Source: Candidatus Methanimicrococcus labiotermitis
Lineage (GTDB): Archaea > Halobacteriota > Methanosarcinia > Methanosarcinales > Methanosarcinaceae
NCBI GenBank assembly: GCA_009784005.1
Contig: WRCE01000001.1
Coordinates: 1-64,000 of the forward strand
DNA length: 64,000 nt
Direction of reading: 5' to 3'
Position numbers and translations under genes: made by a program. The notes beneath the pieces are model-generated. The model saw nothing but the letters and a program-made list of their open reading frames with translations, had not been told where the DNA came from and did not search any database. Shown piece after piece: positions 53,101 to 60,927 of this stretch (positions within the stretch are counted from its first letter, which is position 1; each line of letters opens with the position of its first letter).

Positions 53101-53537
53101 GGATTGGGCTTATTGTAAAGAGGGTCGGTGACGGGCAGTGTTTGCAATAATTCGTTGATGAGCCGCTTTGTCTGAAGGTCGGATATCGGGCGAACCAAGG
53201 CGCCGCGCTTGAAATACTCAGGAAAGCGGCTGCGCAGGTGTTCGGCAAAACTGTGAAACGTGGCAATGTGTACCGCGTAGGCGTCTCGCCCGATAAAACC
53301 GGCAAGACGGTGGGTCATCGCTTCGGCGCCGGCGGTCGTATAAGTCAGGCAAAGGATATTTTCAGGCGAAACGTCGCGCTTTTGAAGAATATTCACAATA
53401 CGAAGGCTGAGAAGCTGTGTCTTGCCCGTGCCGGGGCCCGCAATCACGAGAACGGGACCGTCAATGGCTTCCACCGCGCGGCGCTGCTCAGGGTTTAACC
53501 GCTCCAATTCATGGGCGAGATTCAAAGTGTTGTTCAC
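50118..53537 (-). CDS. UvrD/PcrA-type DNA helicase fused to a RecB-like (PD-(D/E)XK) nuclease domain
   Basis: 1139 aa superfamily 1A helicase. Motifs are the N-terminal Q region LNPEQRRAV, Walker A GPGTGKT, motif II VDEFQDTN, motif III VGDDDQAIMRFQGA, motif IV NYRSTP, motif V AHSSKGLEFDLVYLID and motif VI FVAVTRARSALEV. The C-terminal GKCDLLAFDDETKTIRIYDYKTG is the D-x(n)-YDYK nuclease site seen in Cas4/RecB-family domains. Roles in repair or end processing are likely; it resembles bacterial AddA-like proteins. It starts with GTG 53537. A small insert (residues about 666-687) repeats GLAHGSAGLAHESA. Confidence 0.9.
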   Translation of the reverse strand: MNNTLNLAHELERLNPEQRRAVEAIDGPVLVIAGPGTGKTQLLSLRIVNILQKRDVSPENILCLTYTTAGAEAMTHRLAGFIGRDAYAVHIATFHSFAEHLRSRFPEYFKRGALVRPISDLQTKRLINELLQTLPVTDPLYNKPNPYNKTASNLRNVLTFIENFQRSGLSTEEFRAIIKQNIAFFEHIEQKTGLLDLINTPLTGGIAAKTMLLDDLQKHVALIMKEISASFASLIKPAVNVPGIYLPYAALIKDAFLNTELYDPDTGKTEAYQELRDTFFKKDHTKSYVFKDLERCRKLLSAASIYEAYRQRLDRAGMYDYHDMIQEAIDALRESAEFKHNLQERYRYLLVDEFQDTNGTQMRLLDLLCDHSPSPNILAVGDDDQAIMRFQGASVEYINQFEKRYRDVTRIALVTNYRSTPSLVGIGQAVAGKIENRSPLSLTEKKLTAFKKESAPQTFTARKYPNPGLQYHDIAKSIREKTDAGFIQNASDPDTAIAVIATQNKSLRSLLPYLNAQKIDYKYKITSAVSEAKSLQTLLALMRFSSSYAAGRTADADAFLPQILASEEFGLASSVYFSFALEAKEKRIGWMNAMEGHPNSKLSGLHDWLSEVSKKAISAPARQTIFELSEPVRSYYERLEQLEQTDPLSVIEFNYGLKALLDLVETERESAQGLAHGSAGLAHESAESGGERFLRLADVTALLDQTGCFDIPIDIEIPVGRPNAVTLTTAHSSKGLEFDLVYLIDADQDTWHKAGSKGEAMLCQNMLFSGSGDANDVRRSLFVAVTRARSALEVSFGKSEIVGELLEEMEIVPILPETTAILDQSEHCWKDSYYPKDAETEALLFPHLSTVRMSPSLLNKFVEYEAEESKKTDFVLLRLLKLPELPQISNAFGVVVHSFMEDYVNRVIKAKDTTVERLLEDYRREISFLDFAPLEKEPYVQRFDLIAEKFLPDFKVPLEMTVKTELWLNAKVDGIQLTGKCDLLAFDDETKTIRIYDYKTGTLQSKTPSSDYHRQLQFYKLLINHSPEFDGWTVSGGADIFVVPTKDSGYEKIDDPIFVPVPDADLDHLRRLIQAVWHRIQNGLFDTSGFETSSHMEAVKEASVYKTGDKKGEPKTPAKADIQEAFEQWLIDEHSKNNQ

Positions 53538-53889
53538 GGTCTTTCTTCCTTTCTTCCTTTATTCCTTCGTCCTTTATTCCTTCGTCCTTTCTCTTTTTCT
53601 TCCCTTTTTCCTTTCCCCCTTCTCTCTTTTTTTTGAAAGGATTCTGTTAAAATGCACAGACGGATTATATAATTATGGGAAACTGCTCAAAGTTCTCTTT
53701 TAAAGTTCTCTTTCAAAGTTCTCTTTCAAAGTTCTCTTTCAAAGTTCTTTTTTCAAAATTCTTTTCTCATCACCGCTTTGCTTTCGGATGAAAAAGATTT
53801 AAATCAAAAGGAAACGGATTCATATCCGTTCGCTTAATTATTTTTATTATTGTTTTATTACTGTTTTAAACCAACGGACTTGAACGCAT
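53538..53889. repeat. Gap between divergent helicase and RFC genes, with two tandem arrays
   Basis: CTTTATTCCTTCGTC-type units at 53541-53600 and a 13-nt unit CAAAGTTCTCTTT (53687-53750, five copies). The rest is AT-rich promoter DNA; no gene. Confidence 0.88.
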
Positions 53890-54936
53890 ATGAAAGATGT
53901 TTGGACACTGAAATACCGCCCCGGCACCTTAGACGGCATCCTCGGAAACCGTCAAACCGCCAACACGTTAAAGAGCCTCGCGGCTTTTGGTTCCATGCCT
54001 CATCTGATTTTGTTCGGCCCTGAAAATTCCGGCAAAATGACGGCGGCGTTTGCGCTTGCCGGCAGTCTTTACGGGGATGAGGCAGAGTTGAATTTCACTT
54101 ATTTCAACGCGTCTGACTTTTTTGAACAGGGCAAAAATTATCTCGTCAAAGACCCGCGCTTTTACAGATTTCTCGGAACGGACGACCCGAAAAAGATTCA
54201 AAAAAGCGTGATCTCTATTTTCAAAGACATCATAAACGAATACGCGGCGCTCGCCCCGATGAACGCGGATTACAAAATCATTTGCATCGATTCCGCCGAA
54301 GCGCTCACAATGGAAGCCCAGCAGGCGCTTCGCCGCATTATGGAAAAATATTCCAAAACCTGCCGCTTTATTTTATCATCCAAAAGCATTTCAAAAATCA
54401 TCCCGCCGCTTCGCTCAAGAGGCGTCACGCTTTTCTTTTCGCCCGTAACGCCGGAAGAACTGACTTCATTTTTACAAGATGTCGTCCAAAAAGAAGGATT
54501 TGCCGCCCCCGATGACGTCCTTTTGGAAATTGCGCAGCAAACCCGCGGCAACGTTTCAAAAGCGCTGGAACTGTTACAAACAAGCCTTCTTGAAGCGCAA
54601 GCGCTGAAAACGCCGCTCACCCTCGGCATGGTCCAAATGCAGCTTTCGCTTGAAGTCGAAGACGACGTCACGGAACTTTTCAACGAAACCGTTTACGCCA
54701 AAAACTTCACGACCGCCCGCGAAAAACTGGACGCTCTGTTAATTGACGACGGCCTGACCGGCGGCGAAATATTGGAAAGGCTGCAAAAAGCCGTCCTGAC
54801 GGATGAAAAAAAGACCGGCGATGAAGCGAAAGCCGCCGCCCGTTTGATTAAAATCGCCGAGTGTGATAAGATGCTGTCTTCCGCCTCCAATGACAGGATT
54901 CAGCTGGAAAATTTGATCGCGAATTTCGATGGGTAA
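53890..54936 (+). CDS. Replication factor C small subunit paralogue with degenerate ATPase motifs
   Basis: 348 aa clamp-loader AAA+ protein. WTLKYRPGTLDGILGN and QQALRRIMEKYSKTCRFIL match archaeal RFC small subunits. The motifs are altered, however: Walker A reads GPENSGKM (no Ser/Thr after Lys), the DEAD box reads DSAE, and SRC reads SRG. Methanosarcina is known to have two small RFC subunits, and this is probably the second (RFCS2-like), perhaps a structural subunit in the pentamer. Length and C-terminal collar domain look normal. SD is weak. Confidence 0.85.
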   Translation: MKDVWTLKYRPGTLDGILGNRQTANTLKSLAAFGSMPHLILFGPENSGKMTAAFALAGSLYGDEAELNFTYFNASDFFEQGKNYLVKDPRFYRFLGTDDPKKIQKSVISIFKDIINEYAALAPMNADYKIICIDSAEALTMEAQQALRRIMEKYSKTCRFILSSKSISKIIPPLRSRGVTLFFSPVTPEELTSFLQDVVQKEGFAAPDDVLLEIAQQTRGNVSKALELLQTSLLEAQALKTPLTLGMVQMQLSLEVEDDVTELFNETVYAKNFTTAREKLDALLIDDGLTGGEILERLQKAVLTDEKKTGDEAKAAARLIKIAECDKMLSSASNDRIQLENLIANFDG

Positions 54937-54978
54937 ATAAGGAAAAAAGTAAATCTTTGGCTGTTCTTCTTTCTTTTT

Positions 54979-55042
54979 AATGCAAATTTTAATGCAAATT
55001 TTTAATGCAAATTTTTATTGCAGATTTTTATTGCAAATTTAT
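54979..55042. repeat. Short tandem array, unit about 15 nt
   Basis: ATGCAAATTTTTA-type units, four to five copies, in the gap between RFC and mtmB1. Confidence 0.88.
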
Positions 55043-55049
55043 TACAACC

Positions 55050-55086
55050 AAAAAAAGGTGACAACGCCGGAATTTGACCTCCGGCG
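55050..55086 (-). terminator. Terminator of the mtmC1-mtmB1 unit
   Basis: Minus strand CGCCGGA-GGTCAAAT-TCCGGCG followed by TTGTCACCTTTTTTT. Confidence 0.8.
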
Positions 55087-55187
55087 CCCTGTTCCCATTT
55101 GTATTTTGTCGAGATTATTTCACCCGCGGATGACTTCATAATGCCTTAAAACTCATTCAAAAAGATGAGTGAGAAAAAAGAGAGGCA

Positions 55188-56567
55188 TTATTTAAAAACA
55201 AGACCAAAGCCTTCAAGTTTCTTTTTGGCTTCTTCGTAAACTTTGACGTGCTCATCGGTGGGCGTGATGGTCTTGACGTCGTAACATTCTTGGAAGGTTT
55301 TGCCTGACGGAGCGCTGCCGTAGCTCTTTTCGTAGCTGCCGACAAGTTTGTTTAAGATTTTGTTGACCTCGGCGATGTCTACGCCGGCGGCGGCTCTGGC
55401 GACTTCGCCCATCATGCGAGCTTCCATGCCGGTGGTTTTGTCGGTCACGACGCCTTTGGCGGATGCAACGCCGGAGAGGATTTCTCTGCCGGACGCGGAG
55501 TCGGTGACAGCCTGCGCGGCGAGTTCTAAGAAACACATTTCCGTACACGGGCCGGCGCACGGGTAGTACTGATTACCCATCAGGAAATCGGTGTTGTTCG
55601 TGACGGCGGCGGAGGCCCAGCCGGCAATGGCGAGGGTTTCTCTTGTGTTTGTAGAACCCCATCTGATGTGGACGGGGCCGTCGAGGTGCCAGCTCGCGCC
55701 GGACATGACGAACGCGTTGATGGAGGTTGCAACGTCGATGATGGCCGTTTCTTCAAGGCCGCCGGCGTAACCGCCGTAAATAGGCATCTGTTCGTCCATG
55801 AGAATGTCGCTGTTGGCGTGGTAGTGAGCAATAACGGAGATGGCGTCAAGGTCAATCTTGAGTTCGTTTAATTGTGACACTTCGTGGCTGTCTGAAGCAA
55901 TCATGCCGCCGGCACAGTCCGCGCTGATGTTGCCCTGCGCGGTCAGTGATGTTTCGGGGCCCTATATGGCCATTCCCGGTCGTCCCGCGGCGGCTGTTGC
56001 CAATTTGATAATTCTTCCTTCTGTCTTCGCGGCGAGAATTTCATAAGGCGTTTTTGGAGACGGCGGGAAGCCGCGAATAGAGGTCAAAACGCCGTTAACG
56101 ATTGTGTCAACTTCTTTTTCAAGCGCGTATGACATGTGAACTTGATAGAAAACGTCTTCTGAAATCGGGGAACCGGTCGGGCCGCCCTGAATGATGGGGC
56201 CGCGTTTGTCGCCGACTTGTCTCTTTTTCACAGTGACGGCGTCTCTGCCGGTACCGAGTTGGAATTCAGGCATGGGATTTCGAATAGAGTCCCAAATCTC
56301 ATCCGCCGTGTATTTGACAATTCTTTGCGTGTCCGTGACAAAGATGCCCGCTTCAAGAAGCATGTCAAAACCCGCTTTGAAGAGCTTGTCGGCCATGTCG
56401 GCGTCGGTCGGGATGAATTCGCCCTTAAAGTCAAGACCGTATCTTTGTTTGATTTCCATAGCTTTCTCAGGGATTCGCATTAAGTCCCAGTCATCCTGAG
56501 AACATTTTTCGCCGGCTTTTGAGCGGTTGTAGAATTCGTATGCGTCGATTGATTTTTTGTATGCCAT
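55188..56567 (-). CDS. mtmB: Monomethylamine methyltransferase MtmB, copy 1 (pyrrolysine-containing)
   Basis: 459 codons read through an in-frame TAG at 55964-55962 (residue 202), the position of pyrrolysine in Methanosarcina MtmB (GRPGM-x-x-Pyl-GPETS). It transfers a methyl group from monomethylamine to the MtmC corrinoid. Conserved parts include SKAGEKCSQDDWDLM, GTGRDAVTVKKRQVGDKRGPI and, after the Pyl, LTAQGNISADCAGGM. The reading frame continues without any other change, so this is one gene and not a pseudogene. SD GAGGTGTT overlaps the mtmC1 stop. It must be decoded by pyrrolysyl-tRNA, whose genes are not in this window. Confidence 0.97.
55962..55964 (-). other. In-frame amber (pyrrolysine) codon of mtmB copy 1
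   Basis: TAG between AI and GPETS. The nearby 3' mRNA is identical in copy 2. Confidence 0.95.
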
Positions 56568-56576
56568 TGTAACACC

Positions 56577-57245
56577 TCAGACCTTGACTTTGGACGTCTC
56601 GACATCCATGATTTTTCTTGCGACAATAACCGCTTCCGCCGCGTTTTCGGCTGTTCCGTCCGCGCCGATTTCTTCAATCCACGCTTTGGAAACAGGCGCC
56701 CCGCCGAACATGCATTTCACTTTACCGCGAACGCCTTCTTCATTAATCAAGATCATTAAATCTTTTTGACCGAGCATTGAGGTCGTCATGAGCGCTGAGC
56801 CCGCCAAAAGAACCTTGTCGCCCGGCGCCTTTTTAATTTCTTCAATGACAACTTCGTTGTCAACGTCAACGCCGAGAACCTTTACAGTAAAACCGTTTGC
56901 GCCAAGCATTGTGGCAACCAATCTGTTGCCGATATCGTGAATGTCACCGGATTGAACAAAAGAGAGACAGTATCCCGCACTTGCAGACGCCCCACCTTTC
57001 GCGAGTTCCGGGTTAAGGAGTTCCATGGCATTGTTCATGGCTTTCGCAGACATCATAATCTGCGGTAAAAAGAGTTCGCCCGCTTCAAATTTGTCGCCGA
57101 CGATTTTCATGCCTTCGGAAAGGCCTTTTTGAACGATCTCAAGAGCCGGAATGCCCGATGCAAGAGCTTCCTTTGTTTTTTCGACAGCGCCGCTGATGTT
57201 TTGCGTCATAACGGCGTCTGTAATTTCCTTAAATATTTCTGACAT
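56577..57245 (-). CDS. mtmC: Monomethylamine corrinoid protein MtmC, copy 1
   Basis: 222 aa methyl carrier with a helical N-terminal cap and a B12-binding domain. The base-off motif is SGDIHDIGNRL (DxHxxG), followed by GANGFTVKVLGVDVDN and LAGSALMTTSMLGQ. It accepts the methyl group from MtmB and delivers it to MtbA. SD GGAGGTT precedes ATG 57245, and the stop is 9 nt before mtmB1. It is about 90% identical by eye to the copy at 62319-62987. Confidence 0.97.
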   Translation of the reverse strand: MSEIFKEITDAVMTQNISGAVEKTKEALASGIPALEIVQKGLSEGMKIVGDKFEAGELFLPQIMMSAKAMNNAMELLNPELAKGGASASAGYCLSFVQSGDIHDIGNRLVATMLGANGFTVKVLGVDVDNEVVIEEIKKAPGDKVLLAGSALMTTSMLGQKDLMILINEEGVRGKVKCMFGGAPVSKAWIEEIGADGTAENAAEAVIVARKIMDVETSKVKV

Positions 57246-57446
57246 TTTTTAACCTCCGTACATTAGGATGGATGTAGATGGATGTAAATGGATGTAAATG
57301 GATGGAAAAACCGAATGTATGCCCGCACGACGAATCGTTTTGTAAAAATTTGTAAAAAATTAAAGAATGAAAGAATGAATAAAAGGCGAGCATACACAAA
57401 TAAACAAAAATAAAAACAGAAATCCCCATTACATCCGTTTTTAGAA

Positions 57447-57504
57447 GATTGCGCTGAAACAGCCGCAATCAACAATTCAAAAAAAGCCGATAAAGTATAT
57501 AATT
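57447..57504 (-). promoter_or_regulatory. mtmC1 promoter with stem-loop at the predicted transcript start
   Basis: Minus-strand TATA box AAATTATATACTT (57493-57505). About 25 nt on begins a hairpin GATTGCG-G-CTG-TTT-CAG-CGCAATC (57447-57470). The mtmC2 promoter has an equivalent stem-loop at the same distance. The leader to mtmC1 would be about 225 nt. Confidence 0.6.
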
Positions 57505-57784
57505 TAAATTGAATAGAATTTTTCAACATCGGCATACATTTTAAAAGATTTTGCAATATAACAATAGTTTAAAAAGAATATAAATCAAATGATTTTTTCC
57601 AACGCCGTTGTAATATTTCAAAGGGATTGAGACAATTGAAAATATATTAAAAAAGACGAGCTCGATGTTGAAAAACGAATTGAAAGGAAAGGAAAAGGAA
57701 AGGAAAGGAAAAGGAAACAAATATGAAACGAGACAAAACGAGATGATAACAAACAAAACGAGATACAGCACGATAATAACAAAC
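57505..57784. other. Gene-free region between mtbA1 and mtmC1
   Basis: AT-rich with GGAAAGGAAA tracts (57680-57720) and ACGAGATAACAAAC repeats. No gene seen; long open frames here are repeat artefacts. Confidence 0.5.
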
Positions 57785-57915
57785 AAAAACATATAACCAC
57801 CTCCATTTTCGGAGTTGGGCGATGCGAAGCAGCGCACAAATACGAAAATGGAGATTTCTGCCAAAAAATAACGAGAAATATCAAATATCCTGTTTTTTGA
57901 AAAAAGCAAGATGAA
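57785..57915 (-). repeat. Dispersed hairpin element A, copy 2
   Basis: Reverse-oriented homologue of 22903-23035. Arms CTCCATTTTCGGAGTTG (57800-57816) and CAAATACGAAAATGGAG (57836-57852) pair with two mismatches. The loop GCGATGCGAAGCAGCGC is the same sequence as in copy 1, inverted. The left flank TTTCTCGTTAT and GGCAGAAA are shared. Confidence 0.92.
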
Positions 57916-57939
57916 AAGAATGAAAAAAGAATGAAAAAA

Positions 57940-58020
57940 CAAGATGAAAAGAGTGAAAAGAGAAAAAAGAGAAAAGAGAAAAAAACTTGTTTTAAAAAAA
58001 CTTGTTTTAAAAAAAGAAAT
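57940..58020. repeat. A-rich repeats and T-run downstream of mtbA1
   Basis: AAAAGAGAAAA units and two copies of ACTTGTTTTAAAAAA. On the minus strand this is T-rich and could end mtbA transcription. Confidence 0.6.
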
Positions 58021-58076
58021 CAGAAAGAGGCAAGCTCATTCTGATTCAATCCATATGAAATGGAAGCTGAAAAACA

Positions 58077-59096
58077 TCAGTATTTAGACGCTTTGGCGTA
58101 CTCCGCAAAAGCCTTCAGGTTCTCTGTCGGGGTCGCGGAAACGGTGCCGCATCCCAGTGTAACGATTTTTGAACCCTTCTCAAAAACGTTCGCGCATTCG
58201 GCTTTGATGGCGTCGGGCGTGCCCTTCCACATCAATTGGACGGGGTCAAGATTGCCGATGATAATGGCAGTCTTTGAAGCTTCGGCGGCCTTTTGAATGT
58301 TGACCTTTTGGTCAACGCTGATGGCGTCAATGCCGGCTTGGTCCATCAAATGAATACCTTTTGTCGTGTCGCCGCAAATGTGAAGAACGGTCAGAGCATC
58401 CATGGCTCTCATGGCGGCGGCGATCTTTTGGTGATACGGAATAGCGAACTTGGAATAGAAATCATCCCCGAGAAGCTCGTAACTGGCCGTCGGGTCGATG
58501 ATGACAATGCAGCTTGCGCCGGCTTTAACCATTTCCTGCGCGTAGCGGATACAAAAGTCCGTTGTCATGTCAATCAAAGGCTGAACAACCGGATCATCTG
58601 TCATAAGACCCATAAACCAGTCATCACCGTTGAGGTGCTGCGCGAGGGAGAAGGGACCAATCATAGAACCGATAATGGGTATTTCATCACCGTATTTCGC
58701 TTTCAGAATCTTGACGGATTCAATGATTCTGTCAACGCGCGTTGTGCCGCCGAATGAGAAATTTTTCAGTTTGTCAACATCTTCGGGCATCGCGGCGACG
58801 TGACCGATGACAGAGGGCTGCTGTTCGCGCGTACCCGCTTTAAGTTTGCAGCCGAAGAATTCCGCTTCGGCCGTAATGTCAAACGGAACGCGAACCGCTT
58901 CGTAACCGACAACAGTGTGACCCGCTTCTGCCAACTTTGCAATCAACTCAGGCTCTTCATTGGCTTGAGGCCAAAAGGCGCCGCAGGCTTCCATCTGCTC
59001 GACAGTAGCTGTTTGCGTAAAACAAACGGCGGGCATTCTGTCAACATCCATTTTCCGTAAGGAGCGGTATAATCTTTCTTTTGGTGTGTAGCTCAT
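58077..59096 (-). CDS. mtbA: Methylated corrinoid:coenzyme M methyltransferase MtbA
   Basis: 339 aa zinc enzyme of the uroporphyrinogen-decarboxylase fold family. It moves the methyl group from methyl-MtmC to coenzyme M, making methyl-CoM. Zinc ligands are visible in VLHICGDTT (His, Cys) and [12 protein letters not shown] (Cys). The N-terminus [28 protein letters not shown] matches the family. SD GGGAGAA precedes ATG 59096. It lies upstream of mtmC1-mtmB1 on the same strand, separated by 831 nt with its own mtmC promoter. Confidence 0.96.
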   Translation of the reverse strand: MSYTPKERLYRSLRKMDVDRMPAVCFTQTATVEQMEACGAFWPQANEEPELIAKLAEAGHTVVGYEAVRVPFDITAEAEFFGCKLKAGTREQQPSVIGHVAAMPEDVDKLKNFSFGGTTRVDRIIESVKILKAKYGDEIPIIGSMIGPFSLAQHLNGDDWFMGLMTDDPVVQPLIDMTTDFCIRYAQEMVKAGASCIVIIDPTASYELLGDDFYSKFAIPYHQKIAAAMRAMDALTVLHICGDTTKGIHLMDQAGIDAISVDQKVNIQKAAEASKTAIIIGNLDPVQLMWKGTPDAIKAECANVFEKGSKIVTLGCGTVSATPTENLKAFAEYAKASKY

Positions 59097-59275
59097 ATTG
59101 ATTCTCCCAATTAGTTTTTTCTGTTTTTTTATTTACTACTGTTTAACTTCTAACTTCAAACTTCTATATTTCTTCTATTTCTTCTATTATATCAAACGTT
59201 TGACGACCGGCAAATATTGAGCGTATCAGTCCAAATAAGAACGGGCCGGATGTTTTGAGAAGACACCGACAATGA
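59097..59275. other. Upstream region of mtbA1
   Basis: AT-rich with CTTCTATTTCTTCTAT repeats (about 59160-59190) and minus-strand GATATAATAG as a possible TATA box near 59187-59196. No gene. Confidence 0.45.
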
Positions 59276-59545
59276 AAGTCGGTAGTGAATGCCGGCAATG
59301 AACCGGCAATGTAAGTGCAATGTAAGTTGACAATGAACCGGCAATGAACCGGCAATGAATCGGCAATGTAAGTGCAATGTAAGTGCAATGTAAGCCGACA
59401 ATGAACCGGCAATGTAAGTGCAATGTAAGTGCAATGTAAGCCGACAATGAACCGGCAATGTAAGCCGGCAATGTAAGCCGGCAATGAACCGGCAATGTAA
59501 GCCGGCAATGAACCGGCAATGTAAGCCGGCAATGTTAAACCGACA
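59276..59545. repeat. Long degenerate array of GGCAATGAACC / GGCAATGTAAG units
   Basis: About 22 copies of 11-12 nt units GGCAATGAACC, GGCAATGTAAG and GTGCAATGTAA in irregular order. Confidence 0.95.
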
Positions 59546-59639
59546 ATGAAACCGTCAACGAACCATGACGTTAAAAGACGGCGATAAACCTGATCAAACG
59601 AATAAACTTATATCTTTCACCCGAAAAATAAATATGATG

Positions 59640-59668
59640 AATGCGGCCGAGCGACCGCATTCTTTTTC
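59640..59668 (-). terminator. Hairpin at the 3' end of the Rh-type gene
   Basis: AATGCGG-x8-CCGCATT. It has a T-rich tract on both sides, so it could terminate minus-strand transcription from the 59694-60896 gene. Confidence 0.5.
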
Positions 59669-59693
59669 TTCGTTTTCTTTTTCTTTTTCATTA

Positions 59694-60896
59694 TCAAGGA
59701 GCTTCGCTCTTGATAAAGCCTGAATCGTCGCTGAACATTTCCTCATCCGTAAAGGTACCGCGGGTGATTTTTAAGATAATTCCCACGATGATACCCAAAA
59801 TGAGTGTCGCGACAAACACGAAAACCGCACCGAGGAGGTTGTCCACAACGGTTGCGCCCGCCGCGTGTTCCGCGCCGAGCGTGATTGCAATCAAAGACAC
59901 TGCCACACCAATCCATCCGGCGACGCCGTGGAGGTTGTGAACGCCCATGACGTCAAGCGCCTTGATTTTGGAACACAGGAACGGCTGGAGGTAGATGAAG
60001 GACAGAGCCGACACGGCGCCTGCCACAAGACCAACACCAAGAGCGGCCCACGGCCCAATCATCAGGAGCGGGGCGCCGATAGCGACAGGACCTGCCAGCA
60101 TCGCGTATGTGTAAATCAGCGGGTTGACCTTCTTCTGAATCACCTGACAGACAATCCACGCGCTCAATATCGACCCGATACCGCCCATGTAACAGACCAT
60201 CATACCCCAGAAGACTTGTTCCATCGGAAGCAACGCCGTCACGAATGCCGGCCAAAGCACCCACAAAAGCATCGCGGCAAGCCAGACGAACGAAACACTG
60301 TGCGTTGTCGTGTGCATCGGTTCCTTAAACGCCCTCTTCTCTCTGATACCAATCGCGCAGCCGAGACCGAAGTACGCGGCGCACATGTGCACAAGAATTG
60401 AGCCGCCCGCGTCACTCACAGACAAGACGTCGAACAGAACCACTTCAAGAAGAACGAACACCGGCGCGAACAGTAAACCGACAAGCAGATACTGCCACAT
60501 TTTGACCGTCCCGAGGAAACAGCCTATGGCAATCACCACGGTAATGGCGCAAATCACACCCATCAACAACATCGTCTGATTCCATTCAGTGCCGAGAACG
60601 AATTGGTGAATCGCCAAATAGACGATAAAGCTTCCCGCCGCCGATAAAAGAACCGCGAGCGCGACGCTCCATTCAAACTTCTTAATGAAAATCATCAAGA
60701 ACGCGACGAGCATCAGCATGAACCAAATCATGATGTTCTTCACGAACATGAAGTTCTCCCAACCCGCCTCGCCAAATCCTGAGGGCGTATTAAAGCTGCT
60801 CTGCGCAGCCGCCATCGGGGCTGCGAAGAGGACGAGAGCCAAAACCAAAAGCGTCATCAAGACCATCGGTCTTAATGCAATCTTTTTCATTTGCAT
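59694..60896 (-). CDS. Rh-type ammonium transporter/channel in the monomethylamine operon
   Basis: 400 aa membrane protein with a signal-peptide-like N-terminus (MTLLVLALVLFAAPMAAAQ) and 11 or so helices. Of the Amt/Rh superfamily, it looks closest to Rh glycoproteins: DAGGSILVHMCAAYFGLG (Rh: DAGGSMTIHxFGAYFGL), LWVLWPAF, and MGVHNLHGVAGWIG. Both pore histidines are visible (ILVHM and GVHNLHG). It would conduct NH3, ammonium or possibly methylamine. It lies 31 nt after mtmB2 on the same strand, so it is probably co-transcribed. I start at ATG 60896 (AAAGGTGA SD). An upstream open extension overlaps mtmB2 and is rejected. Confidence 0.88.
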   Translation of the reverse strand: MQMKKIALRPMVLMTLLVLALVLFAAPMAAAQSSFNTPSGFGEAGWENFMFVKNIMIWFMLMLVAFLMIFIKKFEWSVALAVLLSAAGSFIVYLAIHQFVLGTEWNQTMLLMGVICAITVVIAIGCFLGTVKMWQYLLVGLLFAPVFVLLEVVLFDVLSVSDAGGSILVHMCAAYFGLGCAIGIREKRAFKEPMHTTTHSVSFVWLAAMLLWVLWPAFVTALLPMEQVFWGMMVCYMGGIGSILSAWIVCQVIQKKVNPLIYTYAMLAGPVAIGAPLLMIGPWAALGVGLVAGAVSALSFIYLQPFLCSKIKALDVMGVHNLHGVAGWIGVAVSLIAITLGAEHAAGATVVDNLLGAVFVFVATLILGIIVGIILKITRGTFTDEEMFSDDSGFIKSEAP

Positions 60897-60927
60897 ATTA
60901 TCACCTTTGAAAAATAAGCAAACGGGA

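Noticed and set aside
55188-56567. mtmB1 as two separate genes or a pseudogene because of an internal TAG
   Set aside because: TAG is at the known pyrrolysine position (residue 202), the frame is intact on both sides, and copy 2 has the same arrangement.
57541-57942. Phe/Ser-rich open frame over element A, similar to a frame at 22751-23086
   Set aside because: The similarity is explained by the shared DNA element and its hairpin; both frames are AT-rich without ribosome sites.
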